From: Anolis sagrei
Taxonomy: Eukaryota; Chordata; Lepidosauria; Squamata; Anolidae
Direction of reading: 5' to 3'
NCBI RefSeq assembly: GCF_037176765.1
Contig: NC_090026.1
Coordinates: 133,249,752-133,313,751 of the forward strand
DNA: 64,000 nt
In this document: positions 12,401 through 21,400 of the stretch, in pieces
Layout: the number at the start of each line of letters is the position of its first letter
Numbering within the stretch: position 1 is the stretch's first letter
Translations under genes and position numbers: made by a program
The notes under the pieces: generated by a model
Database searches by the model: none
The model's input: the letters and a program-made list of their open reading frames with translations, nothing else
What the model was told of the DNA's origin: nothing

Positions 12401-15400
12401 CTTCAAACTACAAGAGAGGAGATTCCACCTGAACATGAGGAAGAACTTCCTGACTGTGAGAGCCGTTCAGCAGTGGAACTCTCTGCCCCGGAGGGAGTGT
12501 GGTGGAGGCTCCTTCTTTGGAAGCTTTTAAGCAGAGGCTGGATGGCCATCTGTCAGGGGTGATTTGAATGCAATATTCCTGCTTCTTGGCAGAATGGGGT
12601 TGGACTGGATGATGGCCCAGGAGGTCTCTTCCAACTCTTGGATTCTAGGATTCTATGATTCTATGGTTCAATATCGCTTCGTTATAAAAAAAATAACGAA
12701 TTAATAACGAATTATGAAATTAACGAACGAAACCGCCCAGCCCTAACTGGGCCGGAACCGTATAGAGTTTTCTTCTGTTCAGAGGCTCATTAACTTGGAC
12801 CAGGATCAAGGCCTTGAGAATCCTCTTGTAACAATTCAGGCCCAAGAGACAGACCATCATCCCCAATCCCTTCAGGAACATTCCCATCAGAAGAATGTGG
12901 TTGGAACATGAACCACATTGTCATTCGCTGCATCCACAGCAGCCTGATCATCAGACACATGAGCCTCATTGTCACTCCCATCCTCCACAGTACCCTGATC
13001 ATTAGACCCAATCACAGGCTGAACTCCAACAGGCAGCCTCTGATGCATAGAATCGCTGAGAGCGACAACCACAAAACCCAGCTTGTCCGCCAAGCCTTTG
13101 GGGCCGAATCGTTTTCTCCCAAAAGTGGTTTAACATGCCTTACTATGTCTCAATGCTTTGTGTCCTTTTAAATGTTTAATTTCTTGAAAGCATCTAACAT
13201 TTCCCCAAAGCCCGCGGAGACCGAGTGAGAGATGGATGTTTTAAATAGCGAGCCATGAAATCAAAACTAAAAGCGCACTGCTTTTTCCCACCATTAAGAA
13301 TTGGGTTAAGACACAATTACTGTATTTCTGGAGCACCCGGTAGTGCAGCAGGTTAAACTGCTGAGTTGCTGAACTTGCTGACTGGAAGGTCGGTGGTTTG
13401 AATCTGTGGAGTGGGGTGAGCTCCTGCTGTTAGCCCCAGCTTCTGTCAACCTAGCAGTTTGAAAACACGTAAATGTAAATAGATCTATAGGTACCGCTTC
13501 AGCGGGAAGGTAACGACGCTCCATGCAGTCATGCCAGCCACATGACCTTGGAGGAGTCTACGGACAACGCCAGCCCTTCAGCTTAGAAATGGAGATGAGC
13601 ACGGGTCCCAGAGTCAGACACGACCGGAGGTAATGTCCTGAGTTGCCCTTCAAAAACAGCCTTTAGGCAATGTTGAAAGTAAAAGACAAGTGCTTTACTT
13701 CAGCAAACACAAAGGATAAGCAAATGCGGTTGAAAAATACAAAAGAAAGCAAGGAAGTCTTAATCCAGACACAAATTAAAGTCTCTTACAAAGTTAAAAG
13801 AAACACCAGTCTTCCATCAGACAACGGGCAATGAACGAAGTCCTTAGCAGCAGACACAAAGCAGATTTCATTGGAATACAAACATCAGTATCAGAGTTGT
13901 TGTTACCAGCAAAAGCTGACTGCTCCTGCCTCTGAGTTATAGCCCTGAACTCACCACACAGGAGGTTCTAGGGTGTCTCCCAATTAGCTCAGCGTTTTTA
14001 GCAGCTATTCTGGCTTAACACAGGCTATGCTCTATCTCTTTTTGTCTCTCTAGAAATGTAGGCACTTTCAAATTCTCATCATCTGATTCTTCTTCTCCCT
14101 CCAATTTCTGAGCACTTCCCTGCTCTCCTTCATAGAATCATAGAATCAAAAAGTGGGAAGAGACCTCCTGGGCCATCATCCAGCCCAACCCCATTCTGCC
14201 AAGAAGCAGGAATATTGCATTCAAATCACCCCTGACAGATGGCCATCCAGCCTCTGTTTAAAAGCTTCTAAAGAAGGAGCCTCCACCACATTCCGGGGCA
14301 GAGAGTTCCACTGCTGAATGGCTCTCACAGTCAGGAAGTTCTTCCTCATCTTCAGGTGGAATCTCCTCTCTTGTAGTTTGAAGCCATTGTTTCGCGTCCT
14401 AGTCTCCAGGAAAGCAGAAAACAAGCTTGCTCCCTCCTCCTCCCTGTGGCTTCCTCTCACATATTTATACATGGCCCTCATCATATCTCCTCTCAGCCTT
14501 CTCTTCTTCAGGCTAAACATGCCCAACTCCTTAAGCCACTCCTCATAGGGCTTGTTCTCCAGACCCTTGATCATTTTAGTCACCCTCCTCTGGCCACATT
14601 CCAGCTTGTCAATATCTCTCTTGAATTGTGGTGACCAGAATTGGACACAATTCTTTGGTGTGGTCTAACCAAAGTGGAATAGACCATGGGGAGCATGACT
14701 TCCCTAGATCTAGACACTATGCTCTAGACACATAATGTCAGGGGAAATCTTTACCACTGTATTTCTTCAGTTCTGTCCTGAGTTGCCCTTCAAAAACAAC
14801 CTTTAGACAATGTTCAAAGCAAAAGAAAAATGCTTTACTTCAGCAAACACAAAGGATAAGCAAATGCAGTTGAAAACTACGAAAGAAAGCTAGGAAGTCT
14901 TAATCCAGACACAAATTAAAGTCTCTTACAAAATTCCAAAAGAAACACCAGTCTTCCATCAGACAACAGGCAATGAACGAAGTCCTTAGCAGCAAGCACA
15001 AAGCAGATTCCACCCTGAAAACATCAGTATCAGGGTCGTATCAGGGTTACCAGTAAAAGCTGACTGGCCATCTGTCAGGGATGATTTGAATGCAATATTC
15101 CTGCTTCTTGGAAGGGGGTTGGACTGGATGGCCCATGAGGTCTCTTCCAACTCTTTGATTCTATGATTCTGTGCTCCTGCCTCTGATTTATAACCCTGAA
15201 TTCCCCACGCAGGAGGTGCTTGGGTGTCTCCCAATTAGCTCAGCGTTTTTAGCAGCTATTCTGGCTGAGCCCCATCTGTGCTCTGTCTCTTTTCGTCTCT
15301 CTAGAAATGTGGACACTTTCAAACTCTCATCATCTGATTCTTCTTCTCCCTCCAATTCCTGAGCACTCCCCTGCTGCCCTTCCTCCTCCAAAGATGAGGA

Positions 15401-18400
15401 ATCCCTAACAAGTTCTACGACATGCTTTTTCCTATATAAACACTCGAAAAATTGGGTGCATCTTAGCATTGCAGGCGTATTTTATGTATTTCTGTTTGTG
15501 GTTTTAGTGGCACTGAAATTAGAGTGCGTTTTGCAATCAAAAAGTGTCTTACAATCGGAGCAATACAGTATGTGATATCTTGCCAAGTCCTCCTAGGTGC
15601 TCTCCTCTAATTGCATTCCTAAAAGTGATAGCATTAAACAGCCATGTATTATCGAAGGCTTTCATGGCCGGAATCACTGGGTTGTTGTAGGGTTTTTTTG
15701 GGCTATATGGCCATGGTCTAGACTAGAGGCATTCTCTCCTGACGTTTCGCCTGCATCTATGGCAAACATCCTCAGAGGTAGTGAGGTCTGTTGGAACTAG
15801 GAAAGAGGGTTTATGTATCTGTGGAATGACCAGGGTGGGACAAAGGACTCTTGTCTGGTGGAGCTAGGTGTGAATGTTTCAACTGACCACCTTCATTAGC
15901 ATATAATGGCCTGACAGTGCCTGGAGCAAACTTTTGTTGAGAGGTGATTAGATGTCCTTGTTTCTTTCCTCTCTGTTGTTGTGCTGTTGCAATTTTAGAC
16001 TTTTTTAATACTGGTAACCAGATTTTGTTCATTTTCATGGTTTCCTCCTTTCTGTTGAAATTGTCCACATGCTTCTTGTGGGTTTCAATGGCTTCTCTGT
16101 GTAGTCTGACGTGGTGGTTGTGAGAGTGGTCCAGCATTTCTGTGTTCTCAAATATTATGCTGTGTCCAGGTTGGTTCCTCAGGTGCTCTGCTATGGCTGA
16201 TTTCTCTGGTTGAAGGAGTCTGCAGTGCCTTTCATGTTCCTTGATTCGTGTTTGGGCAATGCTGCCGCGTTTGGTGGTCTCTCTGTAGACTTGTCCATAG
16301 CTGCATGGTACATGGTAGAGTCCATCAGAAGTGAAAGGATCCCTCTTGTCTTTTGCTGAATGGAGCATTTGTTGGATTTTCTTGGTGGGTCTGTAGATAG
16401 TTTGTATGTTGTGTTTCCTCATCATAGGGAAGCTGATGAGGAAACACAACATACAAACTATCTACAGACCCACCAGGAAAATCCAACCAATGCTCCGTTC
16501 AGCAAAGGACAAGAGGGATCCTCTCACCTCTGCAGGAGTCTACCGGATACCATGCAGCTGTGGACAAGGAGTCTCCATAGGGACCACCAAACGCAGCAGC
16601 ATTGCCCAGACACGAATCAAGGAACATGAAAGGCACTGCAGACTACTTCAGCCAGAGAAATCAGCCATAGCCAAGCACCTGAGGAACCAACCTGGACACA
16701 GCATAATATTTGAGAACACAGAAATGCTGGACGACTCTCACAACCACCATGTCAGGCTACACAGAGAAGCCATTGAAATCCCACCCTGGTCATTCCACAG
16801 ATATATAAACCCATTTTCCTAGTTCCAACAGACCTCACAACCTCTGAGGATGCTTGCCAGAGATGTTGTCGAAACGTCAGGAGAGAATGCCTCTAGACCA
16901 GTGTTTCTCAACCTTCCTAATGCCGTGACCCCTTAATACAGTTCCTCATGTCGTGGTGACCCCCAACCATAAAATTATTTTTGTTGCTACTTCATAACTG
17001 TTGTGAATCATAATGTAAATATCTGACATGCAGGATGGATTTTCATTCACTGGACCAAATTTGGCACAAATACCCGATACGCCCAAATTGGAATACTGGT
17101 GTGGTTGGAGGAGATTGAAGTTCTCATTTGGGAGTTGTAGTTTCTGGGATTTATAGTTTGCCTACAACCAAAGAGCTTTCTGAACTCCACCAATGATGGA
17201 ATTGAATCAGACCTGGCCACACAGAAATCCCATAACCGACAGAAAATGCTAGAATGGCTTGGTGGGTGTTGACCTTGGGTTTGGGTGTTGTAGTTCACCT
17301 AAGTCCACTGTAGACTCAAACAATGATCAATCTGGACCAAACTTGGCACGAATACTCAATATGTCCAATGTGGACTCTGGTGGAGTTTGGGGAAAATAGA
17401 CCTTGACATTTGGGAGTTGTAGTTGCTGCTCACCTACAATCAAAGAGCATTCTGAACCCCACCAATGATAGAATTAGGCCAAACCTCCCACACAGAACCC
17501 CCATGACTACAGAAAATATTGTATATTCTGATGGTCTTCGGGGACCCCTCTGACACCCCCTCGCGACCCCCCCAGGGGTCCCGACCCCCAGGTTGAGAAA
17601 CACTGCTCTAGACCATGGCCATATAGCCCGAAACAACCTACGACAACCCGTTAAACAGCCATGCTTACTATATGTATTCTTTAAGGATTGTACGGCGTTA
17701 TAGTCTGAAAGTGAAAAAAGATGTAACGTATATTTTGGAATATTCCAGTTGAGCGTGCTTTATCTGGAATTCCAAAATCCGAAATGCTCCAAAACTCAAC
17801 CACCCAAGTAGTTGAAAAGTGGCATCTTTGCTTTTGGATAATTCAGTGGATACAATATTTTGTTTTGTACACAAAATTATGTAAATTATTGTATATAAAA
17901 CTACTGTTATGCTACACCAGCCATGGGCAAACTTTGGCCCTCCAGGTGTTTTGGACTACAACTCCCACAATTCCTAACAGCCGGTAGGCTGTTAGGAATT
18001 GTGGGAGTTGCAGTCCAAAACACCTAGAGGGCCAAAGTTTGCTCATAGCTGTCCTACATGTATCATAAATGAATTCTATGTTTAGACTTAGGTCCCATCC
18101 CAAGACATCTCATTATGTCCTCCTACACAAATACAGGTATTCCAGAATCCAAAATACCTTTGCCCCTAAGCATTTTGGATGAGGAAGATGGGACCTACAA
18201 TCCCGTTGTTAATCCCAACTGGAGAAGACTTATTTCATTCCAGTGGGTTTTCCTTCAGAGTTGACTCTAGTCAACACTTGGTCCAACAAGTCTTCTTCAA
18301 TCTGGGGAGGAACCAACCCAACTGTGGCTGCCTTGTTCCTTTCTGCAGGATTTCGGTGCCACTCCGAAGTACATTAGGAAGTGGAAGATGGAGGCACAGA

Positions 18401-21400
18401 TGGCCCAGGAGGAGAGGGAGGCCTATGTGAGGGAGAGCCTTCGGAAACACGGTTTGACCCAACTCTCCAAGGAGGAGCGAGAGAAAGTCATTGAGGTACA
18501 AACCTTCACTCAGCATCAGGAATTTTAAAGGAGATCTCCCAATTGTAGAGAGCCACATATCCTATGCCATTGCAGTTGCAGTTTCCCCACAGAGTGGACT
18601 TTGGATGTTCAGGAGATGTTCCGGTGGCTTCCACTCCATGTGAAAATGGCCCTGAATCTGTGGTGGGCTTCCATTTGAACTTCCATCCAGTGGCTTCCAT
18701 CCCCATGTGGCGATGACCCTGAATCTGTGGTGGGCTTCCATTTGAACTTCCATCCGGTGGCTTCCATCCCCATGTGGTGATGGCCCTGAATCTGTGGTGG
18801 GCTTCCATTTGAACTTCCATCCGGTGGCTTCCATCCCCATGAGGTGATGGCTCTGAATCTGTGGTGGGCTTCCATTTGAACTTCCATCTGGTGGCTTCCA
18901 TCCCCATGTGGTGATGGCCCTGAAACTGTGGTGGGCTTCCATTTGAACTTACATCCGGTAGTTTCCATCCCCATGTGGTGATGGCCCCGAACCTGTGGTG
19001 GGCTTCCATTTGAACTTCCATCTGGTGGTTTCAATCCCCATGTGGTGATGGCTCTGAATCTGTGGTGGGCTTCCATTTGAACTTCCATCTGGTGGCTTCC
19101 ATCCCCATGTGGTGATGGCCCTGAAACTGTGGTGGGTTTCCATTTGAACTTCCATCCGGTAGTTTCCATCCCCATGTGGTGATGGCCCTGAATCTGTGGT
19201 GGGCTTTTATTTGAACTTCCATCCAGTGGCTTCCATCCCCATGTGGTGATGGCTCTGAATCTGTTGTGGGCTTCCATTTGAACTTCCATCCGGTGGCTTC
19301 CATCCCCATGTGGTGATGGCTCTGAATCTGTGGTGGGCTTCCATTTGAACTTCCATCCGGTGGCTTCCATTCCCATGTGGTGAGGGCCCCGAACCTGTGG
19401 TGGGCTTCCATTTGAACTTCCATCCAGTGGCTTCCATCCCCATGTGGTGATGGCCCTGAATCTGTGGTGGGCTTCCATTTGAACTTCCATCCAGTGGCTT
19501 CCATCCCCATGTGGCGATGACCCTGAATCTGTGGTGGGCTTCCATTTGGACTTCCATCCGGTGGCTTCCATCCCCATGTGGTGATTGCCCTGAATCTGTG
19601 GTGGGCTTCCATTTGAACTTCCATCCGGTGGCTTCCATCCCCATGTGGTGATGGCCCCGAATCTGTGGTGGGCTTCCATTTGAACTTCCATCCGGTGGCT
19701 TCCATCCCCATGTGGTGATGTCCCTGAATCTGTGTTGAGCTTCCATTTGAACTTCCATCCAGTGGCTTCCATCCCCATGTGGTGATGGCCCTGAATCTGT
19801 GGTGGGCTTCCATTTGAACTTCCATCCGGTGGCTTCCATCCCCATGTGGAGATGGCTCTGAATCTGTGGTGGGCTTCCATTTGAACTTCCATCCGGTGGT
19901 TTCCATCCCCATGTGGTGATGGCCCTGAATCTGTGGTGGGCTTCCATATAAACTTCCATCCGGTAGCTTCCATCCCCATGTGGTGATGGCCCTGAATCTG
20001 TGGTGGGCTTCCATTTGAATTTCCATCTGGTGGCTTCCATCCTATTTGGTTATGGCCCTGAATCTGTGGTGGGCTTCCATTTGAACTTCCATCCAGTGGC
20101 TTCCATCCCCATGTGGTGATTGCCTTGAATCTGTGGTGGGCTTCCATTTGAACTTCCATCCAGTGGCTTCCATCCCCATGTGGTGATGGCCCTGAATCTG
20201 TGGTGGGCTTCCATTTGAACTTCCATGGAGCAATCCAAGGTGCTGCTCTTGTCCTTGGAATAGGATTCAGCAACATTGCTGATTGCTTTGCTTCCTTCTT
20301 TAGACACCTTTGTAGATTAAATCCGTTTATTTTATATCAAGAGGATGACTGCTACAGACAGCTATTTTGGGTCCTTCAGCCATTTTGGCTAATGAGCAGC
20401 AAGGCAGTGTGGGAAATGTAGTTTAACAGCAGGATCTTTTGCAATCTGTATCATTGGGGGCCTGGCCTTCACAAACTATAACAATGGCTGTGCTTAGCAT
20501 GCCCACTAGGCTTGGGTGATCAAGAAAAAAAAGGTTCTAAGCTCATTTCGTATATAGGGGGCGCTGGCGATTCGATTTTGAAATGATTTCTGAAATTTTC
20601 TTGAAAAAAAAGATCGGAAATAGCAGAAATCCGAATTGCTTCGTTTGCTTCGTTAATGGAAGGTGCCCCTCCCTCCTTCCAGAACCATTAAGTAACTTTG
20701 ACAAATTCAGAAAGCCTAAAGAAACAGTTTTAAAATCTCGCGATTTCCCTTCCCTGTTAGTTTTAAAATCTTGCGGTTTCCCTTCCCTGGCTGGCGGTGA
20801 AGGGCGAGGGGAGAGGGACGAGGTGGTCGTGGCTAAGAACAGTTCTTCCTGAAGGCCACGCCCCCAGTGGTAGATAGGCCCTGCTGTTAAACTACATTTC
20901 CCACACTGCCTTGCTGCTCATTAGCCAAAATGGCTGAAGGACCCAAAAGGGAAACTGCGAGGCTTTGCGAAAGTTGCTTAATTGTTCTAAAAATGAAAAT
21001 AACTGTGGGAGACATCCGAAAATAATTCTGAATAATGGGTAAGTGGATTAAATTCGGAATTACTCCTCCCACTATTCCTGCATGGCTCAAAGGGGATATT
21101 TTCCCGAATTAATTCCGATTTTAGAAGCTTCCGAATGAACTTGCCCAAGCCTAATGCCCACTTCATCCCTTCCTTGTATTTCCGGGGGAGGGAAAGCATG
21201 AGATTTTAAAACTTTGTAGGCTTTACCAAAGTTGCTTAATGGTTCTGGAAATTAAAATAACATAGGGAGACATCCAAATATTTCCGGGAAAAATTGTTAG
21301 TGGTTCAAATTCGGATTTGCCCCTCCCACCTTTCCTGCATGGATTCAAACTGCTTTGGAAGTCGGAAGTCGGAAGGTTTTTATGACTTTTGTTGGGGTTC

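Larger units (their letters stand above)
11070..12865 (-). mobile_element. L2-like LINE fragment interrupted by a hAT element
   Basis: The tail TACCCCGCCCTTCTCAACCC lies at 11090. The minus frame 11579-11325 encodes a C-terminal end like GLLSGGP.. and [14 protein letters not shown]. Sequence resumes after 12753. The hAT TSD ACTGGGCC marks the split. Confidence 0.75.

Noticed and set aside
18609-20276. 555-codon minus-strand reading frame
   Set aside because: It is produced by the 67-bp minisatellite, whose unit is stop-free in all frames.
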